This document shows positions 1 to 5,482 of a stretch of DNA of 6,794 bases, in pieces. The position numbers and the translations under genes were made by a program. A model generated the notes under the pieces. The model saw nothing but the letters and a program-made list of their open reading frames with translations. It was not told where the DNA came from and did no database searches. Numbering within the stretch: the stretch's first letter is position 1; every line of letters begins with the position of its first letter. This stretch comes from Clostridiales bacterium (GTDB taxonomy: Bacteria; Bacillota; Clostridia; Oscillospirales; JAAYXM01), in NCBI GenBank assembly GCA_012515925.1, contig JAAYXM010000195.1:1-6794 (forward strand). The letters are read 5' to 3'.

Positions 1-111
1 CGCCATGACGGACGAGGGGGTTATGGGGTAAATTGCTGCAACGTCCGTAAACGCGTAGGAAACATGCGCCGCGGCGGTGTTCCCGTCCATGGTTTTGATT
101 TTTCTTGCCAT
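1..111 (-). CDS. nifJ: Pyruvate:ferredoxin (flavodoxin) oxidoreductase, N-terminal fragment (runs off the window)
   Basis: Only the first 37 codons are present, starting at the ATG complementary to 109-111 and running off the left edge. The peptide begins MARKIKTMDGNTAAAH and continues through a YPITPSS motif at residues 28-34. That motif is the hallmark of the pyruvate/thiamine-diphosphate domain I of PFOR, and the Thr of the motif (residue 31 here) is the family's conserved substrate-contacting residue. The cytoplasmic enzyme oxidatively decarboxylates pyruvate to acetyl-CoA and CO2 and passes the electrons to ferredoxin or flavodoxin, which is central to fermentative anaerobes. The full protein is usually about 1,170 residues, so nearly all of it lies outside. 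An AGGAGG ribosome binding site at 123-128 and a good promoter at 196-224 support this start and independent transcription from the upstream dgkA operon. The family call is confident; the iron-sulfur domains cannot be seen. Confidence 0.93.
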   Translation of the reverse strand, partial: MARKIKTMDGNTAAAHVSYAFTDVAAIYPITPSSVMA

Positions 112-122
112 GGTTGATATTT

Positions 123-128
123 CCTCCT
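123..128 (-). promoter_or_regulatory. Ribosome binding site of nifJ
   Basis: On the minus strand this reads AGGAGG, within AAAGGAGG. It lies 11 nt before the nifJ ATG, a slightly long spacing but a near-perfect match to the 16S anti-Shine-Dalgarno sequence. It fixes the nifJ start. A complementary CTCCTT element occurs earlier in the same leader (see the hairpin entry). Confidence 0.85.
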
Positions 129-155
129 TTTTTTATACAAGCTTACATCAAGGAG
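124..155 (-). promoter_or_regulatory. Possible RBS-sequestering hairpin in the nifJ leader
   Basis: In the predicted nifJ mRNA a CTCCTT (complement of 150-155) can pair with AAGGAG (complement of 124-129), which is the Shine-Dalgarno sequence itself, leaving a 20-nt loop. Six pairs with a large A-rich loop is only marginally stable. A competing pairing of TTGAT just after CTCC with ATCAA just before the ATG is also possible. This shows potential for translational control but proves nothing. Confidence 0.25.
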
Positions 156-195
156 AGATAAATCCAAGATAAAAGCCGATTTTTTCGCAACCTTT

Positions 196-224
196 ATTGT
201 AACATGAATACGTAGTTGTGTAAA
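196..224 (-). promoter_or_regulatory. Sigma-A-type promoter for nifJ
   Basis: On the minus strand, TTTACA (complement of 219-224) is followed by exactly 17 nt and then TACAAT (complement of 196-201). Both hexamers are 5/6 matches to the vegetative consensus at ideal spacing. Transcription would start near position 189, giving a leader of about 78 nt before nifJ. No convincing Rex-type palindrome was seen next to it. Confidence 0.75.
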
Positions 225-342
225 CCCAAAATGCGACATTTAATAAAGTTTGTTGTTTTTTTAGCCGGATTTGATAAAACTTGTCAGTTTATGTACGGAT
301 ATGCCGGAAACGGCAGTTAACAGGGTAAGCCGCTCACGGTTC

Positions 343-807
343 TCAGCCTTTTTTTCTGCCGGCTATATACAATACGGAAACAGGAATTGACAGTATAAGT
401 AAAAGCGCGTGATAATGGTTTTCCGAAAGCGATATCATTACATTCCGGATAATATCAAAGCGCGCGAAAATAAAAAGGCCGGCCGCGCCCGAGCCGACGG
501 CCGCTATAAGCACGGCGCCCGCCGCCATGTCCTTAACGGCTTTGAGCAGCATGTCAAACCTGTCGGAAACAACGTCGCATAAAAGCTCGGTTACGCTGTT
601 AATAAGCTCTACGGCCATGACGGTTCCGAAACACATAAAGATTACGGGATAATGCACGTATTCGATTTTCCCGATTATGGCGAAAAACAGCACGTAGAAT
701 ACCGCGCAGATGTGTATCCTAAAATTGCGCTCATTTTTTGTTGCGCGCGCAAGCCCGTTAAAAGCCGCGCGAAAGCTGGCCGCGAGTTTTCGAAATTCCC
801 GTTGCAT
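343..807 (-). CDS. dgkA: Diacylglycerol kinase family protein, probable undecaprenol kinase
   Basis: A 154-residue integral membrane protein of the prokaryotic DgkA family. In Gram-positives these mainly phosphorylate undecaprenol, feeding the lipid carrier pool for cell-wall synthesis. Family signatures are clear: ERNFRIH (26-32), ELINSVTE (67-74) and KDMAAGAV (92-99). The glutamates matching the E. coli metal-binding and catalytic residues (E26, E67, E74) are all kept. Three core membrane helices fall near 34-50, 52-72 and 96-117. A fourth hydrophobic stretch near 132-149 makes the protein longer than the usual 120-130 residues. The ATG is preceded by GGAGG (complement of 813-817) at 5 nt. 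It is the last gene of the yqfC-yqfD-phoH-ybeY-dgkA run, 18 nt after ybeY. The substrate (undecaprenol versus diacylglycerol) is inferred from Gram-positive relatives. Confidence 0.92.
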   Translation of the reverse strand: MQREFRKLAASFRAAFNGLARATKNERNFRIHICAVFYVLFFAIIGKIEYVHYPVIFMCFGTVMAVELINSVTELLCDVVSDRFDMLLKAVKDMAAGAVLIAAVGSGAAGLFIFARFDIIRNVMISLSENHYHALLLILSIPVSVLYIAGRKKG

Positions 808-812
808 AGACG

Positions 813-817
813 CCTCC
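813..817 (-). promoter_or_regulatory. Ribosome binding site of dgkA
   Basis: Minus-strand GGAGG sits 5 nt before the dgkA ATG, inside the short gap after the ybeY stop codon. It confirms the start and suggests efficient independent re-initiation within the operon. Confidence 0.8.
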
Positions 818-825
818 GATTTATT

Positions 826-1314
826 CTATATTCCGATCGTATTCAATATCTCCTTCTGGCGCGAAAAAAAGCGGCTTTCCTCGTCTCCGCCGCGTTCGTG
901 GTCATACCCGGTGAGATGCAACGCGGCATGCACAGAGAGAAACGCGAGCTCGCGTTTTAAGCTGTGGCCTAATTCTTCGGCCTGTCCGGCCGCTTTTTCC
1001 GCGGATATGACAATATCGCCGAGCATGACATGCCCGGTAACCGCGTCTATATCCTGCCCGGGCGGGATTAGACCCAAGTCCGGGTCGGGCTCGAGCATGG
1101 GGAAGGACAAAACGTCGGTGGGCTTGTCCAGCTTGCGGTAAGTCAGGTTTAATTCGCGTATTCCCGCGTTGTCCGTAAGCAGAACGCAAACCTCGCACGG
1201 GAAACGAATATCCTCGAAAACAAGCGTTTTATTGACGCACTCCTTTATCAGAAGCTCAAATTCGCTTATATCGATATCCAATTCGGAAACTACCTCAATA
1301 ACGTGATTTATCAT
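826..1314 (-). CDS. ybeY: Endoribonuclease YbeY (16S rRNA maturation / ribosome quality control)
   Basis: A 162-residue cytoplasmic metalloprotein of the UPF0054/YbeY family, which acts in 16S rRNA 3'-end maturation and 70S ribosome quality control. The metal site is visible as H129, H133 and H139 in HAALHLTGYDH (129-139), with the RKLDKPTDVLSFP block (60-72) and LGDIVIS (98-104) also present. The usual motif is HGxLHLxGYDH, so the Gly after the first His is Ala here; the three metal-binding His are intact. The frame is open upstream to 1410, but that extension lies over phoH coding sequence and is basic, low-complexity and unlike the family. I therefore start at the ATG at 1314, which follows AAGGCGG. 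It begins 10 nt after the phoH stop and is followed by dgkA. In many Firmicutes the HD-domain gene pgpH lies between phoH and ybeY; it is absent here. Confidence 0.94.
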   Translation of the reverse strand: MINHVIEVVSELDIDISEFELLIKECVNKTLVFEDIRFPCEVCVLLTDNAGIRELNLTYRKLDKPTDVLSFPMLEPDPDLGLIPPGQDIDAVTGHVMLGDIVISAEKAAGQAEELGHSLKRELAFLSVHAALHLTGYDHERGGDEESRFFSRQKEILNTIGI

Positions 1315-1319
1315 GCCAA

Positions 1320-1326
1320 CCGCCTT
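1320..1326 (-). promoter_or_regulatory. Ribosome binding site deciding the ybeY start
   Basis: Minus-strand AAGGCGG lies 5 nt before the ATG at 1314 and overlaps the phoH stop codon (TAAGGCGG). It has one mismatch to the consensus. It supports the shorter 162-residue YbeY over the open extension to 1410, and implies translational coupling to phoH. Confidence 0.65.
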
Positions 1327-2314
1327 ATTTTTTCTTTTTTGTCTTTTTTTCGATGTCGGATTTCTCGTACGCGTCAATAATCCGCTGCACCAGCACATGA
1401 CGCACCACATCGCGCTGCGTCAGCATGCACTGGGATATATCCTCGACGTTTCTGAGCACGCGCATCGCGTCCTTTAAGCCCGAGTATTTGCCGTCGGGCA
1501 GGTCAATCTGTGTAATATCGCCGGTAATAACGGCTTTGGAGCCGAAGCCCAACCGGGTAAGGAACATTTTCATCTGCTCGGGCGTTGTGTTCTGCGCTTC
1601 GTCGAGTATTATAAACGAGTCGTCAAGCGTCCTGCCGCGCATATACGCGAGCGGCGCGACCTCTATATATCCGCGCTCAAGATACTTCTGATAGGTTTCC
1701 GCGCCGAGCATGTCAAAGAGCGCGTCATATAACGGCCTAAGGTATGGGTCTACCTTGCTCTGCAAATCACCGGGCAAAAACCCAAGCTTCTCGCCCGCCT
1801 CGATTGCGGGGCGGGTCAGTATTATCCGGTTAACGTTTTTCTCGCGAAACGCCGCGACGGCGCACGCGACCGCAAGGTAGGTCTTGCCCGTGCCCGCGGG
1901 GCCGATACCCAGTGTTACCGTGTTTTCCTTAATTGCCTTTATATATTCTTTCTGACCTATCGTCTTTGGTTTAATAGGCTTGCCCTTCGCGGTTATGCAG
2001 ATAACATCCTTGGCAAGTTCGGAAATCTGTGACTCCCTGTCATCCTCCACAAGACCGATTATATACCTGATGTTCTGTTCGTTAATCGGCTCGCCGCGCG
2101 CGGAGAGCGACAGCAGCGCCTCGATTACGCGAACCGCGAACGCGACCTTTTCTATTTCGCCCGTCACCTTGAGCTCGGTATCGCGGTTGATTACGCGGAC
2201 GGAAAGCTCGCGTTCCAGAATGTCGATATTTTCGTCAAACGAGCCGAATACGTTTATTATATGCTCGAGCCGGTCGACGCTGATTGTCTGTTCAACCATC
2301 CTGTTGTTTTTCAC
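1325..2314 (-). CDS. phoH: PhoH family P-loop ATPase
   Basis: A 329-residue cytoplasmic PhoH-type ATPase, often found next to ybeY and thought to act in RNA metabolism; its exact substrate is not settled. An N-terminal domain (about 10-100) precedes the P-loop core. Walker A is GPAGTGKT (138-145). Walker B is FIILDEAQN (234-242) with D238/E239. TGDITQIDLP (264-273) is the expected sensor-like block, and the C-terminal RDVVRH block is present, though the Pro common after it is Val (RHVLVQR). The tail is strongly lysine-rich. The start chosen is GTG at 2314, which overlaps the yqfD stop as GTGA. A purine-rich AAAGG lies only 2 nt before it, so the ATG at 2299 (five residues shorter) is a real alternative. 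Either way, translation is probably coupled to yqfD. Confidence 0.95.
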   Translation of the reverse strand: MKNNRMVEQTISVDRLEHIINVFGSFDENIDILERELSVRVINRDTELKVTGEIEKVAFAVRVIEALLSLSARGEPINEQNIRYIIGLVEDDRESQISELAKDVICITAKGKPIKPKTIGQKEYIKAIKENTVTLGIGPAGTGKTYLAVACAVAAFREKNVNRIILTRPAIEAGEKLGFLPGDLQSKVDPYLRPLYDALFDMLGAETYQKYLERGYIEVAPLAYMRGRTLDDSFIILDEAQNTTPEQMKMFLTRLGFGSKAVITGDITQIDLPDGKYSGLKDAMRVLRNVEDISQCMLTQRDVVRHVLVQRIIDAYEKSDIEKKTKKKK

Positions 2315-3489
2315 TGCCTTTCGGTAATTAATTGCTTTATGCCGATATCCTCAAGACACTCCGCGGTCAGTGTCACGCAGGCCGCGCCGTTTTCGACAAA
2401 GGCATAGTATTTTTCATCGGCGATTTTCCGGTTTTCCGCGGCGGGAAGATACCGGGGCAACGAGCTTTTGATATACTCCAGCGCGGTTTCCTCGGGTATC
2501 CCGTACCCGGAAAGCGTATATTCAAAGAACGTTTCGGTTTCGAGCGAAACCGGAAGTATTATACTCTCCGACAGGGTTAACCGGTTGTTTTTTACTATTT
2601 TATCATATTCTTTATAAGAAATTCCACTGTTTAGGAATAATTTTATTCTGCGCCCGCCGATTATCAGCGTGTGCCTGCTTGTTTTTTCGCCTGTATATGT
2701 CTTGACAAGCGTGTCAAGCGGCATTTTCGACGAGATTGTATACCATGTGCGCGCGGTAACGTCCGCGTCCGCGCGGGTTGTTATCGTGGTCCCCGAACGG
2801 CCGGTCATATAGCCGCCCGCGAGCAGCTGACCCGCATGCACCGTATCGCCGGGCTTTACCGCGGGCGTACCGGATTTAACCACGATCGAGGCTATAATCC
2901 CGGCGCGCCGCGCAACGATGTCGCACGGGTCCTTCGACTGAATTTCGGGCGGGATTTCCCGCTTTCGCACCTCCACACCCGCGTGGCCGCCTCTTATGTT
3001 GACTGTTATAAACGAAAGCTCGGGCATCTTGATAAGTATATCGTTTTTCAACTCGTCAAGCTTTATACCGGGGGAATACGCGCCGATATACACGCCGTTT
3101 TCCCTAAGGTGTTCTCGCAGCCCGGCAATATCGAGGTTAACAAAGCCGTTAATGTCGATTACCCAGATAAAGCTTGTCAGTATCCATGCCGCGACCGAGA
3201 ATACCATAAGGCCGGCGATAAGCGCCGCGCGCTTTCTGAACCTGTTGGTAAAAAACCGGATACCGCGTTTGTTCAGTATATGCAGGCCGCACCCGGTTTT
3301 TTTCGCGTATCCGCGAAGCCTCTTAAAATCCGAAACGGTAACGGTTATATGTAATATATCGGGCGCGACGCGCGCCATTTTCCAGAAGCCTATACGGTTT
3401 ACGGCGCAAATGTTTAAAAACCGCTCGGGGTACGCGCCGCGAACCTCGACGCGCACGCTGCCGCGGAAAAAATTCAGTATACCAAGCAA
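2311..3489 (-). CDS. yqfD: Sporulation protein YqfD
   Basis: A 392-residue single-pass membrane protein of the YqfD sporulation family, annotated as a stage IV sporulation protein; in Bacillus subtilis its gene belongs to the mother-cell sigma-E regulon. The N-terminal part (about 1-85) has the family pattern of short hydrophobic strands, and one membrane helix spans about 87-111. The extracytoplasmic or intermembrane part contains a GxVxxGxPAVKPGDxVxAGQ-like segment (about 204-226) resembling the beta-hairpin/lipoyl-like folds of membrane-fusion proteins. Its biochemical role is unknown. The start is a TTG at 3487-3489; the choice rests on an excellent GGGAGGAG ribosome binding site 6 nt upstream and the expected family N-terminus. 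It follows yqfC after 21 nt, and its stop overlaps the phoH GTG. Confidence 0.92.
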   Translation of the reverse strand: MLGILNFFRGSVRVEVRGAYPERFLNICAVNRIGFWKMARVAPDILHITVTVSDFKRLRGYAKKTGCGLHILNKRGIRFFTNRFRKRAALIAGLMVFSVAAWILTSFIWVIDINGFVNLDIAGLREHLRENGVYIGAYSPGIKLDELKNDILIKMPELSFITVNIRGGHAGVEVRKREIPPEIQSKDPCDIVARRAGIIASIVVKSGTPAVKPGDTVHAGQLLAGGYMTGRSGTTITTRADADVTARTWYTISSKMPLDTLVKTYTGEKTSRHTLIIGGRRIKLFLNSGISYKEYDKIVKNNRLTLSESIILPVSLETETFFEYTLSGYGIPEETALEYIKSSLPRYLPAAENRKIADEKYYAFVENGAACVTLTAECLEDIGIKQLITERQ

Positions 3490-3495
3490 GGAATT

Positions 3496-3503
3496 CTCCT
3501 CCC
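3496..3503 (-). promoter_or_regulatory. Strong ribosome binding site for the TTG start of yqfD
   Basis: Minus-strand GGGAGGAG sits 6 nt before TTG at 3489. No ATG lies nearby in frame, so this site decides the start. The strong Shine-Dalgarno sequence would offset the weak initiation codon. Confidence 0.8.
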
Positions 3504-3510
3504 GTTATAA

Positions 3511-3798
3511 TTACAAGCCTATGAAGCTGACGCTTTCTATCTGCCCGACCATCCTAAGCTCGTTTTCGTTCATCGAGGCGACCGTCAGGCGCATACCCGT
3601 TATACGAATCACGGTTTTTCCGCCGTTTAACTTAACCTCGTTGTCGTTGTATTCAAGAATACCCTTATGGTTTTCTATGAGAAGCTCTTTGGACCCGATT
3701 ATCTCGATATGGGTAAGACCGGCAAACGCGTCAGCCGGCAAATCAAGCAGGCTCGCGGTTTTTTCCATTATCCCCTCTTTGCCTTGTTTGTTCGGCAT
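3511..3798 (-). CDS. yqfC: Sporulation protein YqfC (YabP/YqfC family)
   Basis: A 95-residue small protein of the YabP/YqfC family, sporulation proteins expressed in the mother cell; the molecular function is unknown. Typical family features are the MPNKQ...LLDLP N-terminus, a central LLIENHKGILEY (39-50) closely matching the family's 'IENHRGIIEF'-like core, and a C-terminal half of beta-strand repeats ending in an IESVSF-type motif. There is no signal peptide or membrane helix. It is the first gene of the five-gene minus-strand operon, immediately upstream of yqfD as in other endospore formers. The ATG at 3798 has AAAGGG 12 nt upstream, which is a long spacing. The in-frame ATG at 3768, with GAGGGG 3 nt before it, would give an 85-residue product and cannot be excluded. 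Confidence 0.9.
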   Translation of the reverse strand: MPNKQGKEGIMEKTASLLDLPADAFAGLTHIEIIGSKELLIENHKGILEYNDNEVKLNGGKTVIRITGMRLTVASMNENELRMVGQIESVSFIGL

Positions 3799-3817
3799 AT
3801 TCTGTTCACGCCCTTTG

Positions 3818-3835
3818 ATTCAATCTTAATTGAAT
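3818..3835. repeat. AT-rich inverted repeat at the yqfC promoter start region
   Basis: ATTCAA (3818-3823) and TTGAAT (3830-3835) form a perfect 6-bp inverted repeat with a 6-nt loop. It overlaps the end of the candidate -10 element and the probable transcription start of yqfC. It could be an operator or a short 5' RNA hairpin, or simply chance in AT-rich DNA. Confidence 0.35.
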
Positions 3836-3862
3836 ATTATGCGGTTTTTGAGGGCTTTATGA
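3834..3862 (-). promoter_or_regulatory. Candidate sigma-E-like (mother-cell) promoter for the yqfC operon
   Basis: Minus-strand TCATAAA (complement of 3856-3862) is followed after 14 nt by CATAATAT (complement of 3834-3841). The B. subtilis sigma-E pattern is roughly KMATATT, a 13-15 nt spacer, then CATACAMT; the elements match at 5/7 and 6/8 with correct spacing. The inferred start lies about 28 nt before the yqfC ATG. Known sigma-E control of yqfC/yqfD in Bacillus supports the call, but short AT-rich elements like these arise by chance. Confidence 0.5.
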
Positions 3863-3954
3863 ATCAGACCTCCCGCGCTTACGGGAAAGCCGACACAGTA
3901 TGTTAAATATGCCGGGCTACGCGAAAACTATGCAAAATTTGGCAATTTTTTTAA

Positions 3955-3982
3955 TTGTTTTTTTACAAATAAGTGATATAAT
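3955..3982 (+). promoter_or_regulatory. Sigma-A promoter (extended -10) for the glycosyltransferase gene
   Basis: A perfect TATAAT at 3977-3982 is preceded by the extended -10 dinucleotide TG at 3974-3975. A weak -35 (TTGTTT, 3955-3960) sits at 16-nt spacing. Upstream A/T tracts (3934-3953) could act as an UP element. Transcription would begin near 3989, leaving a leader of about 120 nt. Confidence 0.7.
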
Positions 3983-4095
3983 ATATGTTGCTGTTATATC
4001 TTTCTAATTACCTGTCGGCATTGGCGCAAGACGAAGAAATATCCGTTTTGCTCCCCGGGATAAGGGAAAAAGATTAAGCCGCCGCCTGTCGATTT

Positions 4096-4103
4096 AGGGA
4101 GGA
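4096..4103 (+). promoter_or_regulatory. Strong ribosome binding site for the TTG start of the glycosyltransferase
   Basis: AGGGAGGA lies 6 nt before TTG at 4110. The next in-frame ATG (4137) has no comparable site and would cut into the first membrane helix, so this site fixes the start. Confidence 0.8.
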
Positions 4104-4109
4104 ATAAGC

Positions 4110-5372
4110 TTGTATTCGTTTGTAAAAAGCATTAATATGCTGATTTTTGTTTTATTCTCGGTTTTTTATTTGTACCAGATTTTTTATACGCTTGTTTCGC
4201 TTGTGTTCAAAAGCCGTGAGTTTCCCGCGGGGAAGCTCCATAAATACGCAGTTCTGATTGCGGCGCGCAACGAAAGCCCGGTTATCGGAAAGCTGATAGA
4301 GAGCATTAAAAAGCAGAATTACCCCTCTGAACTGGTTGATATTTATGTTATAGCGGATAACTGTACGGACGATACCGCGGACGTTGCCGAACGCGCCGGC
4401 GCTCGCGTTTTCCGCCGTTTTGACGATGAATTGATAGGCAAGGGCTACGCGTTAAACTACGCGTTTTCCGGGATACGCGAAACGCACGGAATAAAGCATT
4501 ACGACGGTTATTTCGTGTTCGACGCGGACAACCTGCTTGACGAGAATTTCATTTCCGAGATGAACAAGGTTTTTGCCGCGGGTTACCGTGTCGTTACAAG
4601 CTACCGGAATTCGAAAAACTATGATACTAACTGGATATCCGCAGGCTCATCCCTTTGGTTTTTGCGCGAGGCGAAATACTTAAACAACGCGCGCATGATT
4701 CTGGGGACAAGCTGTATGATTTCGGGGACCGGCTTTCTTGTTCACAGCGATATAATCGAGCGCAACTCGGGCTGGAATTATTACCTTCTTACCGAGGACA
4801 TCGAGTTTTCGATTGACAATGTCATCAAAGGCGAGGTCATCGGCTACTGCCCGAACGCGAAGCTGTATGACGAACAGCCGTATTTTTTCGAACAGTCATG
4901 GAACCAGCGTCTGCGCTGGGCCAAGGGCTTTTATCAGGTGTTTATGAAATACGGGATGAAGCTGTTTAAAACAATGCTTAAGCGCAGGAGCTTTTCATGC
5001 TATGATATATTTATGACGGTTACGCCCGCGATGTTTATAACGCTGCTCGGCGTGTTCATCAACACGGTATTTCTCGTGATTGGCTTCTTGAACGTCGATA
5101 TTCTGCCCCATCTTGTTGTCCATACAATCAGCGCGATAATCACTTCGATTATCAATTTCTATATCGTGCTGTTTTTCTTCGGGCTTATCACCACCGTCAC
5201 CGAGTGGCACGAGATAAACGCGAAGCCCTATAAGAAGATACTGTATGTTTTTTCGTTTCCCGTATTCATCTTTACATACGTGCCGATTTCAGTCGTGGCA
5301 CTGTTCAGAAGAATACAATGGAAGCCGATTACACACAGCATTGTAAAATCAATCGAAGAATTTCAACGATAA
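4110..5372 (+). CDS. Membrane-embedded family 2 glycosyltransferase (BcsA/NodC-like motifs)
   Basis: A 420-residue inner-membrane GT2 enzyme. An N-terminal hydrophobic segment (about 7-33) anchors a cytoplasmic GT-A domain. Its catalytic motifs occur in the expected order: D83 in ADNCTDDT (82-89), DAD (138-140), TED (228-230; likely catalytic base) and QRLRW (266-270). The D, DxD, TED, QxxRW set is typical of processive synthases such as cellulose, chitin-oligosaccharide and poly-GlcNAc synthases. Three C-terminal membrane segments follow (about 300-327, 335-362, 376-398). It probably transfers a sugar from a nucleotide donor to a polymer or lipid acceptor for an envelope or exopolysaccharide. 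Neither sugar nor acceptor can be told from sequence, and no PilZ domain is present. Translation starts at TTG behind AGGGAGGA. It appears monocistronic, with its own promoter and a hairpin just after the stop. Confidence 0.88.
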   Translation: MYSFVKSINMLIFVLFSVFYLYQIFYTLVSLVFKSREFPAGKLHKYAVLIAARNESPVIGKLIESIKKQNYPSELVDIYVIADNCTDDTADVAERAGARVFRRFDDELIGKGYALNYAFSGIRETHGIKHYDGYFVFDADNLLDENFISEMNKVFAAGYRVVTSYRNSKNYDTNWISAGSSLWFLREAKYLNNARMILGTSCMISGTGFLVHSDIIERNSGWNYYLLTEDIEFSIDNVIKGEVIGYCPNAKLYDEQPYFFEQSWNQRLRWAKGFYQVFMKYGMKLFKTMLKRRSFSCYDIFMTVTPAMFITLLGVFINTVFLVIGFLNVDILPHLVVHTISAIITSIINFYIVLFFFGLITTVTEWHEINAKPYKKILYVFSFPVFIFTYVPISVVALFRRIQWKPITHSIVKSIEEFQR

Positions 5373-5377
5373 ACACC

Positions 5378-5399
5378 CCCCTCGCCAAAAGGCGAGGGG
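5378..5399 (+). terminator. GC-rich hairpin after the glycosyltransferase, probable terminator
   Basis: A perfect 9-bp stem, CCCCTCGCC (5378-5386) with GGCGAGGGG (5391-5399), closes an AAAA loop and starts 5 nt after the stop codon. The trailing sequence (AAACTTTGTT) has only a broken U-tract, so termination may be partial or of another kind. On the opposite strand a TGTTT follows more closely. A perfect palindrome like this could also be one copy of a dispersed intergenic repeat; no second copy was seen in this window. Confidence 0.65.
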
Positions 5400-5418
5400 A
5401 AACTTTGTTCTGCGGACT

Positions 5419-5446
5419 TTTGTTTTTCATAATACTAATGTATAAT
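5419..5446 (+). promoter_or_regulatory. Candidate promoter for the chromate-transporter pair
   Basis: A perfect TATAAT lies at 5441-5446. The best -35 candidates are weak: TTTGTT at 5419-5424 with 16-nt spacing, or TTTTGT one base earlier with 17 nt. It lies between the hairpin and the first CHR gene, where an independent promoter is expected. Confidence rests mainly on the -10 element and position. Confidence 0.5.
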
Positions 5447-5482
5447 GATTTGCGTACTTTTTATCATCAGTGGGGAAATGCG

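Larger units (their letters stand above)
3799..4109. other. Divergent intergenic region between yqfC and the glycosyltransferase gene
   Basis: This 311-base gap separates two divergent transcription units. It contains the sigma-E-like promoter candidate for yqfC (minus strand), a small inverted repeat at 3872-3887 (TCCCG/CGGGA around 6 nt, no T-run), a very AT-rich tract around 3934-3971, the plus-strand extended -10 promoter, and a leader of about 120 nt before the glycosyltransferase. No tRNA, rRNA or known riboswitch consensus was recognised. CCTGTCG occurs twice in the leader (4011 and 4085), with no clear role. Confidence 0.7.

Noticed and set aside
21..239. 72-codon minus-strand reading frame overlapping the nifJ start
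   Set aside because: It is out of frame with the clear PFOR N-terminus, spans the nifJ promoter and RBS, and has no family-like features.
302..315. Small inverted repeat TGCCG-GAAA-CGGCA downstream of dgkA, as a terminator
   Set aside because: The stem is only 5 bp and no T-run follows on the minus strand. No canonical terminator is visible between dgkA and nifJ.
1315..1410. N-terminal extension of YbeY by 32 residues
   Set aside because: It lies inside the phoH 3' end in another frame, has a basic low-complexity composition and no RBS. The family N-terminus and AAGGCGG point to 1314.
2996..3829. Long plus-strand frame (277 codons) antisense to yqfD/yqfC
   Set aside because: It is a shadow of two well-identified genes on the other strand, with Ser/Arg-rich composition typical of antisense translation.
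3985..4077. 30-codon upstream open frame in the glycosyltransferase leader
   Set aside because: Its ATG is only 3 nt after the -10 box, before the expected transcription start, and there is no ribosome binding site.
5318..5482. N-terminal extension of the first CHR protein
   Set aside because: It would overlap the glycosyltransferase 3' end, the hairpin and the promoter -10 box. The family N-terminus begins at about 5483.
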